A program made the position numbers and the translations under genes. From Actinomycetota bacterium (GTDB lineage: Bacteria > Actinomycetota > Aquicultoria > Aquicultorales > Aquicultoraceae): a stretch of 64,000 bases of DNA. The stretch is taken from NCBI GenBank assembly GCA_018333515.1, contig JAGXSZ010000005.1:106674-170673 (forward strand), given 5' to 3'. Below are positions 35,998-44,068 of this stretch, one piece after another. Within the stretch, counting starts at the first letter, position 1. Each line of letters begins with the position of its first letter. The notes under the pieces were generated by a model, which saw only the letters and a list, made by a program, of their open reading frames with translations, did not search any database and was not told the DNA's origin.

Positions 35998-36871
35998 TCT
36001 TCGGTCGATCTCCGCTTTCTAATCCAATCAATAGAGCGTCACGCATAATCGCTATGGGCGCGGGAGTTCCAGTCCAGATTTCGAACGCCGCGGCGGCTTG
36101 GTAGAGCAGCATCCCCAGTCCGTTTACCGCCTTGGCTCCCTTTTCTTTGGCTGCTTTTATCAGTGCCGTTTCCGACGGTGTATAGATGAGGTCATAGATA
36201 AAGTGCCTGGAATCGATATATTCTAAAGGTACGGGTAGGAGGTCCGCGCTTTCGTTCATGCCGATTGGCGTTGTGTTGACCACCAGGTCTCCTACTTCAA
36301 AGATATCGGCCAAATCATCGTCAAAACTGAGAGTTTTTATTGAAAACCGCCCAAAGCTATCGAGTAGCTGTTGTTTGAGTGCCTCGACCTTATCCGCTGT
36401 GCGCCCCAACAGCGTAATACTTGCCGCACCTTCGCTTATCAGCGCCGCCGCGACCGCTCTTGCGGCTCCACCGGCCCCGATAATTATGGCGTGCCGTCCC
36501 TCCGGGTAAACCAACGCTTCCCTGAGCGACTTGATAAAACCGGCGCCGTCGGTATTGTAGCCTTTAAGGCGGCCATCGACGTTGTGCACGGTATTTACCG
36601 CCCCGATCGTGCGGGCTTCCGGTGATATTTCATCAAGAAACTCGATGACCGTTTCTTTGTGGGGCATGGTCACGTTGACGCCCTCGATGCCGAGCGCGCG
36701 AATGCCCGCGATAGCGCTCGCCAATCGTTCGGGGGCGACCACGAAGGGCAGGTAACGGTAGTCTAACGAGGCGGCTTCAATTGCGGCGTTATGCATATTC
36801 GGGGAGAGTGTGTAGGTCAAAGGATGACCGATTATCCCCAATACTCTGGTCTGGCCGGTAATCTCGTTCAT
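35963..36871 (-). CDS. aroE: Shikimate dehydrogenase
   Basis: 302 residues, NADP-dependent reduction of 3-dehydroshikimate. Motifs: GHPLTYTLSPNMHNAAIEA with the shikimate-binding Ser pair region SPNMHN, GVNVTMPHKETVIEFLDE with catalytic Lys, NTDGAGFIKSL with catalytic Asp, IIGAGGAARAVAAALI for NADP, and NGLGMLLYQAAAAFEIWTG. It opens the pilus gene run and overlaps pilB, a linkage also familiar from clostridial genomes. The last 20 residues are a basic tail. Thus the other aro genes (16-19 kb) bracket the pilus locus on the far side. Confidence 0.95.
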   Translation of the reverse strand: MNEITGQTRVLGIIGHPLTYTLSPNMHNAAIEAASLDYRYLPFVVAPERLASAIAGIRALGIEGVNVTMPHKETVIEFLDEISPEARTIGAVNTVHNVDGRLKGYNTDGAGFIKSLREALVYPEGRHAIIIGAGGAARAVAAALISEGAASITLLGRTADKVEALKQQLLDSFGRFSIKTLSFDDDLADIFEVGDLVVNTTPIGMNESADLLPVPLEYIDSRHFIYDLIYTPSETALIKAAKEKGAKAVNGLGMLLYQAAAAFEIWTGTPAPIAIMRDALLIGLESGDRPKNAQKKDKRFSS

Positions 36872-36890
36872 GCGCTACCTCCCCCACGGC

Positions 36891-36915
36891 GAAAAGTCGT
36901 CTTCTGTTAAGACGA
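36891..36915 (-). terminator. Weak terminator-like hairpin after yqeG
   Basis: Minus strand TCGTCTT-aacag-AAGACGA is a perfect 7-bp stem followed by CTTTTC. The T-run is short. It lies after yqeG and just downstream of the predicted aroE promoter, so it may instead act in the 5' leader of the aroE-pil transcript. Confidence 0.4.
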
Positions 36916-36925
36916 GTATATAGAA

Positions 36926-36953
36926 GAATCGGCAAAGAGCATAAGGGATATTA
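36926..36953 (-). promoter_or_regulatory. Possible sigma-28/SigD-like promoter of aroE-pilB-pilB-pilT-pilC
   Basis: Minus strand TAAT (36950-36953), 16 bases, GCCGATTC (36926-36933): one mismatch to TAAA, and six of eight bases of GCCGATAT. An alternative sigma-A reading around TATATA at 36917-36922 exists but lacks a good -35. Confidence 0.33.
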
Positions 36954-36963
36954 AGCGGATTCC

Positions 36964-37452
36964 TTAGCGCCGACGCTTCAGTATCCGGCGCTCGAGTTTT
37001 CTTAGGATTTTTGTGTGCGGGGCTTCGTGGTCGCTCATCGGGACAACCAGAATGGTGTGAATGCCCGCCAGGTTTCCTCCGAGCACATCGGTAAATAGCT
37101 GGTCGCCGACGACTACGGTCTCGTCTTTGCCGGTCCCGAGGACTTTCATCGCCTGGACAAAAGCGCCGCGCCTCGGTTTTGCGGCTCTCGCCACCAGCGG
37201 TAATCCGACCTGAGCCGCAAAAGAGCTTACGCGCTGCTTCCAATTATTCGACAATATGCAGGCCTTCATCCCTTGTTGCGCCAGCCCGCTAAGCCATTCT
37301 TTAAGCTCGTCGGTGGCTACCGCGCTGTTTCTCGGGACAATCGTATTGTCGAGGTCTAAAATCAAGCCCCTGATGCCTCGGGCTTTTAGTTCCTCTATGT
37401 CGATTTCGAATATCGTATTTACAAAACTATCCGGATATAGTAGTTTAAGCAC
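36964..37452 (-). CDS. YqeG-family HAD phosphatase
   Basis: 162 residues from a GTG at 37452 with GAGGGG five bases upstream, giving the usual start (V)LKLLYPDSFVNTIFEID; a longer frame to 37626 adds 58 residues of Arg/Ser-rich sequence that includes a tandem repeat and is not believable. HAD motif I is LILDLDNTIVPRN, motif II ACILSNNW, and motif III/IV AKPRRGAFVQAM with VVVGDQLFTDVLGGN. YqeG/GEP4-type enzymes can dephosphorylate phosphatidylglycerophosphate, but the substrate here is unknown. Confidence 0.88.
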   Translation of the reverse strand: MLKLLYPDSFVNTIFEIDIEELKARGIRGLILDLDNTIVPRNSAVATDELKEWLSGLAQQGMKACILSNNWKQRVSSFAAQVGLPLVARAAKPRRGAFVQAMKVLGTGKDETVVVGDQLFTDVLGGNLAGIHTILVVPMSDHEAPHTKILRKLERRILKRRR

Positions 37453-37513
37453 TCGATCCCCTCTTCTTGTGCCGGCGGCGCGTAAATATTCTCCCCGCTC
37501 CCAATCCGAGACT

Positions 37514-37585
37514 AACTGAGCGGGACTCTTACTCCAAGACCGACTGAGCGTGACTCTTACTCCAAGACCGACTGAGCGGGACTTC
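37514..37585. repeat. 28-bp tandem repeat, about 2.6 copies
   Basis: The unit ACTGAGCGGGACTCTTACTC (then CAAGACCG) recurs with period 28 from 37514, with one or two substitutions per copy. It lies in a 310-bp spacer (37453-37762) between yqeG and the U32 peptidase gene that holds no gene. Its Arg/Ser translation explains the odd extended yqeG frame. Confidence 0.75.
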
Positions 37586-37762
37586 TTCCGCCGCCATGTC
37601 GAGCAAGCTAATCCATAGTAGAACAATCGTATATTGCCACAAAACGGTGGGCCGGTAAAGGCATGACCGCATCTCTAGTATAAGAATACGTCGTTGCGGA
37701 CTCCGGCGGCCTATCTCGGCGCTCAGCTCCGCGATTTTTCGCCTGCATAATAATGCGTCGCT

Positions 37763-38992
37763 TCAGTCTCCGGCGGCTCCATGCGCGCGGCGTCTAAGAA
37801 TCGCAAACTCGGGCCAGGGCTCCGGTGACGGCACGCCGACGCGATAACCCGCGTGCGACACCGTGACCGATTCATAACTCTTTAAATCGAACATCTCGGG
37901 TATCATATAATCTTTTACCAACGAGCCGGCGCTTAATATCTCGACCGGCTCATCCAAAGACAAACGATTTCTAACTGTCACCTCGACCAAGGCGCGCTCC
38001 TTATCGTAACCGGTCACGAGACCGACGAAATCATGGGTCTTCTCGTAGCGGGCATAATCCAGGACTTCCTCGCCTCGCTCACCGAGAAAAAAACCGGTTG
38101 AATATTGGCGGTGACTGACCTTTTCTATCTCCTCCAGCCACTCCGGGTCGACTTCGTATGCGCCGGGGTCCGCACAGTATCTATCGATTGCCTGACGGTA
38201 TATTTTGGTGATTGCGGCTACGTAATGGGCGCTCTTCATGCGCCCCTCGATTTTGATGCCGTCGACACCCGTCTTAATGATTTCGGGAATATGCCGAATA
38301 AGCGATAAATCCTTCGAGTTGAAGAAATGCACTCCCCGATCGTCCTGCTCGACCTCGTGCGGAAGGCCGGGTCGCTCCTCCTCTACTAGGTGGTACTTCC
38401 AGCGGCACGAATGCGCGCAATCTCCCCTGTTCCCGTCCCGGTCGGCTAAGAACTTGCTCATCAGGCAACGCCCTGAATAGGCGATACACATCGCCCCATG
38501 GACGAATATCTCGGTTTCGACACCGCTGTCGCGGGCTATCTCGGCAATTTCCGTCGCGGGGAGTTCGCGGGCGAGCACGACGCGGGCGGCTCCGGTGTCG
38601 CCCCAGAATCGCGCGGCCTCCGTATTTGTGATATTAGCCTGGGTGCTAACGTGTATGCGCAGCTGGGGAGCTGTTTGTCTGATTACCGCCATGACTCCCG
38701 GATCGGCGACGATAACAGCGTCGACTCGTGCTTCGGCGAGTTCGCGGATGTACGCCGCCATCTCTTTGAAATCGGTGTTTCTCGCGAATATGTTCATGGT
38801 TACATAGAGCTTTCGGCCCACGCCGTGCGCGATGTCCGCGGCTTGCCTGATGTTCTCTACGGTGAAATTGCCGGCTTTGGCCCGCAAGCTATAGTCGCGC
38901 CCGCCGATATAGACCGCATCGGCCCCATAAGCCAGCGCGTACTCTAACCGCTCCATATTTCCCGCCGGTGATAATATCTCCGGCTTTTTCAT
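37763..38992 (-). CDS. U32-family peptidase / tRNA hydroxylation-type protein
   Basis: 409 residues. Begins KKPEILSPAGNMERLEYALA with GADAVYIGG, the U32 TIM-barrel start; the family Cys signature is found as GDCAHSCRWKY preceded by FVHGAMCIAYSGRCLMSKFL, and a C-terminal beta domain follows (VEVTVRNRLSLDEPVEIL). U32 proteins include collagenase-like peptidases and the tRNA hydroxylation factors TrhP/RlhA, which rely on these cysteines. The conserved four Cys favour the RNA-modification subgroup, but this cannot be settled by eye. Confidence 0.85.
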   Translation of the reverse strand: MKKPEILSPAGNMERLEYALAYGADAVYIGGRDYSLRAKAGNFTVENIRQAADIAHGVGRKLYVTMNIFARNTDFKEMAAYIRELAEARVDAVIVADPGVMAVIRQTAPQLRIHVSTQANITNTEAARFWGDTGAARVVLARELPATEIAEIARDSGVETEIFVHGAMCIAYSGRCLMSKFLADRDGNRGDCAHSCRWKYHLVEEERPGLPHEVEQDDRGVHFFNSKDLSLIRHIPEIIKTGVDGIKIEGRMKSAHYVAAITKIYRQAIDRYCADPGAYEVDPEWLEEIEKVSHRQYSTGFFLGERGEEVLDYARYEKTHDFVGLVTGYDKERALVEVTVRNRLSLDEPVEILSAGSLVKDYMIPEMFDLKSYESVTVSHAGYRVGVPSPEPWPEFAILRRRAHGAAGD

Positions 38993-39301
38993 GAAATCAG
39001 CCTCTTAACCCCAATAAAATCTCCGCCTCTGCTATGCTCTGGTTGGCGAGCGTACTCCGGTTAACGGAAGCTTTGGATTACACTCGCGATGCGCGTCTTG
39101 TTTGAGCATGCTCGTTAACGGGCATGCTCTGGTTAGCGTGAACCCGGACTCGCCATGCCGCGTACTTCGTCCGATTCGGACAATAAACGACGACAGCCGA
39201 GGTCTTAAGCCTCGGCCGCCATATTCCGAACGCAGCGCCTACGATTTAACTGCTCCCGCGATCCGATTACTTTTTCGCTTAGGTTCTTAAAGCCTAGAGA
39301 C
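38993..39301. other. 309-bp spacer with palindromes
   Basis: No gene is seen. AGCATGC/GCATGCT (39113-39136, 10-nt loop) and GCCGAGG/CCTCGGC (39197-39217, 7-nt loop) are perfect inverted repeats without T-runs. A short phrase, ATGCTCTGGTT followed by (G/A)GCG, occurs twice (near 39034 and 39125). These look like remnants of small repeats rather than regulatory signals. Confidence 0.45.
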
Positions 39302-39523
39302 CTAGACCGCCTGAACCGCTTTTACCTCTGGAACCATCTCTTTCATGGTATGCTCGACGTAATTAGTCAGAGTCATCTGCGACATCGGACATCCCGCGCA
39401 AGAGCCCCTTAGGGCTACCTTTACGATTCCGTCATCCGTGATATCGATCAACTCAATATCTCCACCGTCCGCCTGCAACGCAGGGCGAATACGGGCTAGT
39501 GCTTCTTCGACCTTCTCTCTCAA
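39302..39523 (-). CDS. NifU-like C-terminal domain iron-sulfur scaffold
   Basis: 73 residues from the TTG at 39523, which has AGGAGG eight bases upstream; a GTG at 39532 lies inside that ribosome site and is less likely. The single NifU C-terminal domain contains RPALQADGGDIELIDI and the cluster-binding GSCAGCPMSQMTL (CxxC). Such stand-alone domains carry [4Fe-4S] or [2Fe-2S] clusters to apo-proteins. It is transcribed on its own, away from other Fe-S genes. Confidence 0.9.
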   Translation of the reverse strand: MREKVEEALARIRPALQADGGDIELIDITDDGIVKVALRGSCAGCPMSQMTLTNYVEHTMKEMVPEVKAVQAV

Positions 39524-39620
39524 TACTTTCACCTCCTGAATTTAGCGACACCCATATATCCTACCATAGGATATTGAAATAATATAGTCGATGTCGATGA
39601 GGCCGCGCGCATAGGGGGTC

Positions 39621-39692
39621 GGTAAACCGGGGTCAGGTCTTTATTTTTTAACCTAAGGTAAACCGGGGTCAGGTCTTTATTCTTTAACCTAA
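39621..39692. repeat. 36-bp direct repeat, two copies in tandem
   Basis: GGTAAACCGGGGTCAGGTCT continuing to TTATTTTTTAACCTAA occupies 39621-39656 and recurs at 39657-39692 with a single T-to-C change. The phrase GGGGTCAGGTCT is often found beside REP-associated transposase genes (recollection, not searched). It sits between nifU and the penicillin-binding protein gene, with no transposase left. Confidence 0.75.
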
Positions 39693-39765
39693 TGCCGCCC
39701 ATGCGCGCATAGAGAGTGTATAATATCCTTGCCCCTCTCGCCTAAATGCCGACTCCGGATTTGCC

Positions 39766-39798
39766 GGTACCGCTCGCGCATGCATAGCGAGTGGTACC
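39766..39798. other. Stable hairpin upstream of the penicillin-binding protein gene
   Basis: GGTACCGCTCGC (39766-39777) pairs with GCGAGTGGTACC (39787-39798) over 12 base pairs including one G-T, around a 9-nt loop. No T-run follows on either strand. It is upstream of the -10 at 39870, so it is not in that transcript unless an earlier promoter exists. Confidence 0.45.
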
Positions 39799-39869
39799 CG
39801 TAACAGCCGTAGCAACGTCCCCTTTATGTGGCTATGGCAAAATCACGATTTTTGTGGCAAGCTATTTCT

Positions 39870-39875
39870 TATAAT
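39870..39875 (+). promoter_or_regulatory. -10 box of the penicillin-binding protein gene
   Basis: An exact TATAAT at 39870-39875 with a poor -35 (GATTTT at 39847-39852, 17-base spacer). A start near 39882 gives a 34-nt leader to the GTG at 39916 and rules out the upstream frame start at 39826. Confidence 0.45.
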
Positions 39876-39915
39876 ATTAGTTACCGAAAAAATCGTGGCA
39901 ACTGGGGGAACAACA

Positions 39916-42528
39916 GTGGGTTGCATTTTTAGTCGCAAGTTTCTAGTTGCGATAATGGTAATGTTCGTCTTGGCGGGCATCGCCGCGGGCGTCTTTGTCT
40001 ACGAGGCAACAAGAAACCTGCCCGATATCGGCGATGTAAAAAGCGTTATCAAGACGCAGACGACGCATATTTATGCGGCAGACGGCACCCTGATCACACG
40101 TCTTTTCCAGGAAAACCGAACGATCGTCCCGCTCAAAGATATCTCGCCCACGCTGCAGAAGGCCGTGGTTTCCGTAGAAGACCAGCGCTATTACCGGCAT
40201 CGCGGCGTCGATTACATAAGAATAGTCGGCGCTTTGATAAAGGATATCCGTCAAATGGATGCCGCGCAGGGCGGCTCGACCATAACTCAACAATACGTAA
40301 AGAACGCCTATTTCAGCCCCGAGAAGACAATCTCCAGAAAATTGCGGGAGGCTTTTCTCGCCACAAAACTCGAGCGAACCTACGAGAAGGAAGAGATTCT
40401 CGAAAAGTACTTAAACACTATCTATTTTGGGAGCGGCGCTTACGGTATCGAAGCTGCGGCGCAGTCATACTTCGGTATCCCGGCAAGCAAGTTGAATCTC
40501 GAACAAAGCGCGCTTCTTGCGGGAATGATCAAGGCTCCGGAGTCTTATAGCCCATACAAAAATCCCAAGGGGGCAGTTAATCGGCGTAACCTAGTAATCG
40601 GGCTTATGCTCGACCAAGGCTATGCCGACGAGAAAGAGGCCGATATGGCAAAGGAGCGCCCGCTCGCACTCCAACCTAGACAGCGGAGTTATCAAGGCAT
40701 CGCTCCATATTTTACCGAATGGGTAAAGACCGAGCTGAAGGACTTGGGCTACGATGAAAAGGCGATATACTCTCAGGGCTTTAGAATACACACTACGCTC
40801 GACCCGAAAATACAGGAGAGTTCCGAGCTTGCCTGGAAAAAATATCTCCCCGGCTCGACAGACCCGGACGTCGCGCTCGTCTCGATAGAACCAAAGAGCG
40901 GAGCGGTCCGGGCCATGGTCGGAGGCAAGGATTTTGCGAAACAGAAATTCAATATCGCCGCACAATGGCCGGGAAGACAGCCGGGGTCGGCATTTAAGCC
41001 GTTCACGCTGGCGGCGGCCTTGATGGACGGCGTCTCTCCCGACGACGGGTATGAAGCGTCTTCGCCGAAGGTATTTAAGGTCACGGGAAGCGCGGACTGG
41101 AAAGTAAACAACTCCTCTGGTGAATCAGGAACCGGCTATATGGACCTTCGGCGGGCGACCGCATGGTCGGTAAATGTGGTCTATGCCGGTTTAATCATGA
41201 AAGTCGGCGCTGACAATGTCGTCAAGGTCGCCAAAGACCTCGGCATTACAAGCAAGCTCGAAGCGAACCCGGCCATCACGCTTGGCGGTCTAGAGCGAGG
41301 CGTGACCCCGCTCGAAATGGCCGCCGCCTATGCAACTCTGGCAAACGGCGGAAAATACAATGAAGCCTATGGTATCGCAAAAATAACGACCGCTCAAGGT
41401 GAATTGATATATAAACATAAAGCCGAACCCGAGCAGGTAATAGACAAGGCGGTGGCCTACCTCGTCACCGAAACGCTCCGAGGCGTAATCCAAAACGGCA
41501 CGGGAAAACGAGCCGCAATCGGAAGGGCGTCTGCCGGAAAAACAGGGACCAGCCAGGACTACGCCGACGCCTGGTTCTGCGGCTATACGCCCGACCTGGC
41601 TACGGCGGTATGGGTCGGATACCTGCGCGAGCCGGGCGAACCGCCGAAGTCGATGAAGAACGTCCACGGGATCAGGGTTTCCGGCGGCTCGTTCCCGGCC
41701 CAAATATGGGCGGCACAGATGAAGCGGGCGCTCAAAGACGTAAAAGCGAGTGGCTTCGATAAACCGCCGAGCGGTAGTTTCAGTCAAATTCAAATGTGCG
41801 ACGAGACCAATCTCTTAACCACCGAGTGGTGCCCAAAGACGAGCTACCATGTCTTTGTGCGAAAATATAAGCCAAGCAATATAAAGGCATGCAACGTCCA
41901 CCAGCCCATATCGCTGCCCGACCTAATCGGCCTGACCCAAGATGAAGCTATCGCGAAACTCACCAAGTTGAAGCTCGGCCATACCTTGGTCAACAAACCG
42001 TTTGCCGGCCCTCCCGGGCAAGTCTTTGAACAGAACCCCGCGACGGAAACAAAGGTCAAGGAAGGGCACATCATAGAGCTTTCCATAAGCACCGGCGGCG
42101 ACATCATAACCGAAGACGGGAAAGGAACGGTCGTGCCCAACGTCATAGGTCTCACAATCGATACGGCAGTCGATGAACTGGAGGCTCGCGGTTTCGTCGT
42201 CACAGGTGAATACCGCTTGAGCAACGAGCCGCAGAACCAAGTCATAGGCCAAAGACCGCCGGCCGGCTTTATCGCGGAGCCCGGCGCTAATATCACTATC
42301 GTTATAAGCGGCGAAAGCGGTCAAGTCATCATGCCGGACGTGCGGGGTAAAAGTGAAGCGCAAGCGCGCGACATACTCGAGTCGAAGGGATTCGAGATTA
42401 CGACATACAGCGACTCCGACAAGGAGAGCTTCGAGAAGTACGGGGTCGGCAACGTCTCCAAGCAGGAGCCTAAAGCGCGAGCACGGATAGAGCGAGGCGC
42501 AAAAGTCGTTCTCTATGTGACGACGTAG
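39916..42528 (+). CDS. Class A penicillin-binding protein with three PASTA domains
   Basis: 870 residues from the GTG at 39916 (GGGGG site seven bases upstream). A signal anchor (about 8-28) precedes a GT51 glycosyltransferase domain (VVSVEDQRYYRHRGVDYIRI with catalytic Glu, GGSTITQQYVKNAY, KYLNTIYFGSGAYGIEAAA), then a transpeptidase domain with SAFK (PGSAFKPF), SVN (WSVNVVYAG) and KTGTS (AGKTGTSQDYADAWF), and three C-terminal PASTA repeats (about 640-870). It polymerises and cross-links peptidoglycan. PASTA-tailed class A enzymes are typical of Actinobacteria and Firmicutes. No Ser/Thr PASTA kinase gene is nearby. Confidence 0.95.
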   Translation: MGCIFSRKFLVAIMVMFVLAGIAAGVFVYEATRNLPDIGDVKSVIKTQTTHIYAADGTLITRLFQENRTIVPLKDISPTLQKAVVSVEDQRYYRHRGVDYIRIVGALIKDIRQMDAAQGGSTITQQYVKNAYFSPEKTISRKLREAFLATKLERTYEKEEILEKYLNTIYFGSGAYGIEAAAQSYFGIPASKLNLEQSALLAGMIKAPESYSPYKNPKGAVNRRNLVIGLMLDQGYADEKEADMAKERPLALQPRQRSYQGIAPYFTEWVKTELKDLGYDEKAIYSQGFRIHTTLDPKIQESSELAWKKYLPGSTDPDVALVSIEPKSGAVRAMVGGKDFAKQKFNIAAQWPGRQPGSAFKPFTLAAALMDGVSPDDGYEASSPKVFKVTGSADWKVNNSSGESGTGYMDLRRATAWSVNVVYAGLIMKVGADNVVKVAKDLGITSKLEANPAITLGGLERGVTPLEMAAAYATLANGGKYNEAYGIAKITTAQGELIYKHKAEPEQVIDKAVAYLVTETLRGVIQNGTGKRAAIGRASAGKTGTSQDYADAWFCGYTPDLATAVWVGYLREPGEPPKSMKNVHGIRVSGGSFPAQIWAAQMKRALKDVKASGFDKPPSGSFSQIQMCDETNLLTTEWCPKTSYHVFVRKYKPSNIKACNVHQPISLPDLIGLTQDEAIAKLTKLKLGHTLVNKPFAGPPGQVFEQNPATETKVKEGHIIELSISTGGDIITEDGKGTVVPNVIGLTIDTAVDELEARGFVVTGEYRLSNEPQNQVIGQRPPAGFIAEPGANITIVISGESGQVIMPDVRGKSEAQARDILESKGFEITTYSDSDKESFEKYGVGNVSKQEPKARARIERGAKVVLYVTT

Positions 42529-42814
42529 CGCCGACATCGAGCAGCCTCGACCGGTAAACCAGACCGGTAAACGCGAGAATTTTCGCTTTGATCTTCGCTG
42601 AACAGCACGGTACGCCCCATCTCCCCCGAACCGCTCACGGTGCTAAATCAACCATTGAACTTGCGATTAGCGCACTAGCGGGATTATTATTCAAACTTCC
42701 CAGAAAAGATACGATAATTAAGGCAGGCGCCCTGTAGCGACTATCAACGCCTCGCCCGAATGTCAGGGCTCGGCGGCCGGGTGTCTCCGGGGTAAATATT
42801 GAGGAGGTGGGGTC

Positions 42815-43114
42815 ATGGCAAGAACATCGATATTAGCGGGTTTTTTGGATAAAATACGCGCTCCGCAAGAGGCGCATCCGGACTGCTGGAGCATTATCAA
42901 GGTCGAGAAACTCCTTGAGGATGTCGGGGTCAAGGGGTACGAGGTATCCAACGAGCAAAAGGTTGTACGCATAAACAACCGCTCAGAGCTAATGCAAATC
43001 CTAGTCCACCTTGTCCCGGCCGAGGTCTCTAGCGATTACAACCTGGTCTTGAGCAAACTAGAAGACGAGATGAGGGTCGAGATTGGTTGCTGGCAATTCG
43101 AAACTAAGGCTTAA
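42815..43114 (+). CDS. Conserved-looking small soluble protein of unknown function
   Basis: 99 residues with a very good ribosome site, GAGGAGG seven bases before the ATG. No signal peptide or membrane helix; it is a mixed alpha/beta sequence with two cysteines (HPDCWSIIKVEKLLEDVG and EIGCWQFETKA). I do not recognise the family. It is the only small plus-strand gene here, followed by convergent pabC. The 286 bases upstream contain no gene; a TACGATAAT at about 42708 could be its -10. Confidence 0.6.
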   Translation: MARTSILAGFLDKIRAPQEAHPDCWSIIKVEKLLEDVGVKGYEVSNEQKVVRINNRSELMQILVHLVPAEVSSDYNLVLSKLEDEMRVEIGCWQFETKA

Positions 43115-43150
43115 GCGATATCCGGCGATATCGGAGTCGTTTAAATTCAT

Positions 43151-43972
43151 TTAAATCGCCCCACGATACCCTTCTCTCAACTCTAGGGTTAGCTTACCCG
43201 GCTTGCCGTCCCCGATGTCGGTCTGGTCGACCCTGGTCAAGGGCATTATCTCTAAAAGCGAGTTGGTCAAGAACACTTCTTGCGCCGACCGCAAACGGGA
43301 CACGGATACCCTCTCCTGTAAGACCTCGATCCCCGCGCTTGCCGCTATCTCAAGGACGCACCCGCGAGTGATGCCGGGCAGTAGACCGTCTTCTATTGGC
43401 GGTGTAAACAAAGTCCCCGCCTCAATCATGAAAACATTGGTGAAAGACCCCTCGGCGACATCCCCTTTTTCGTTGACCAGAATTGCCTCGTGACACCCTT
43501 CGGCCAACGCCTGTTCTCCGGCGATGAGCGAGGGCAGGTAGCTCGTGGATTTGAGCTGATGAACAGGGCTCCCGGAGATACGGTAACCGCGCAATGTAAT
43601 CGCGGACATGCCGCCCGCATAAAGCTCCGGCTCGTAACCGTGGTATCGATCCGCGGTCACGACCACAGTCGGCTCTTTCGCCGTGACGGTTCCCCTAGTG
43701 ATGGTCAACCGAACTCTAGCGTCGTCTATGCCGTTCGTCGCCAGTATGCTGCGACATGCGCGCGACAGAACATCACGCGCGGGAATGTTCTTAAACCCCA
43801 AGGTCTTCATCCCGGCAACAATCCGCTCAAGATGCCTGTCGAGCATGAAGATAACGCCGCTGTAGGCGCGCATTGTCTCGAAGAGCCCTTCTCCAAGGAG
43901 CAGACCCCTATCGAGCGCGCTTACCGAGGCCTTACACTCATCCATAAACTCGCCGTTGACGTAGACTTCCAT
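43151..43972 (-). CDS. pabC: Aminodeoxychorismate lyase (class IV aminotransferase)
   Basis: 273 residues, PLP fold type IV: EVYVNGEFMDECKASVSALDRGLLLGEGLFETMRAYSG (pieces of one N-terminal match), the PLP Lys in LKSTSYLPSLIAGEQA, and NEKGDVAEGSFTNVFM. Branched-chain aminotransferases look alike, but its place right after pabB points to aminodeoxychorismate lyase, which makes p-aminobenzoate for folate. The 96-bp gap to pabB contains no pabA. Confidence 0.82.
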   Translation of the reverse strand: MEVYVNGEFMDECKASVSALDRGLLLGEGLFETMRAYSGVIFMLDRHLERIVAGMKTLGFKNIPARDVLSRACRSILATNGIDDARVRLTITRGTVTAKEPTVVVTADRYHGYEPELYAGGMSAITLRGYRISGSPVHQLKSTSYLPSLIAGEQALAEGCHEAILVNEKGDVAEGSFTNVFMIEAGTLFTPPIEDGLLPGITRGCVLEIAASAGIEVLQERVSVSRLRSAQEVFLTNSLLEIMPLTRVDQTDIGDGKPGKLTLELREGYRGAI

Positions 43973-44068
43973 ATGATTCCTGTCTATTGCTAAACTCTTT
44001 AAGGACCGAACTTGCGATTATTGGGCTAACACCCCTGGTGCCGCCCTCGTAAATATTGCCGCCGATTA

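Noticed and set aside
37514..37585. Mini CRISPR array
   Set aside because: Repeats are directly tandem with no unique spacers and no cas genes are present.
37453..37626. 58-residue N-terminal extension of YqeG
   Set aside because: Encoded by tandem repeats and not like the family; GTG at 37452 has a good ribosome site.
39826..39915. N-terminal extension of the penicillin-binding protein
   Set aside because: It begins upstream of the likely -10 box; the GTG at 39916 has a good ribosome site and puts the signal anchor at the N terminus.
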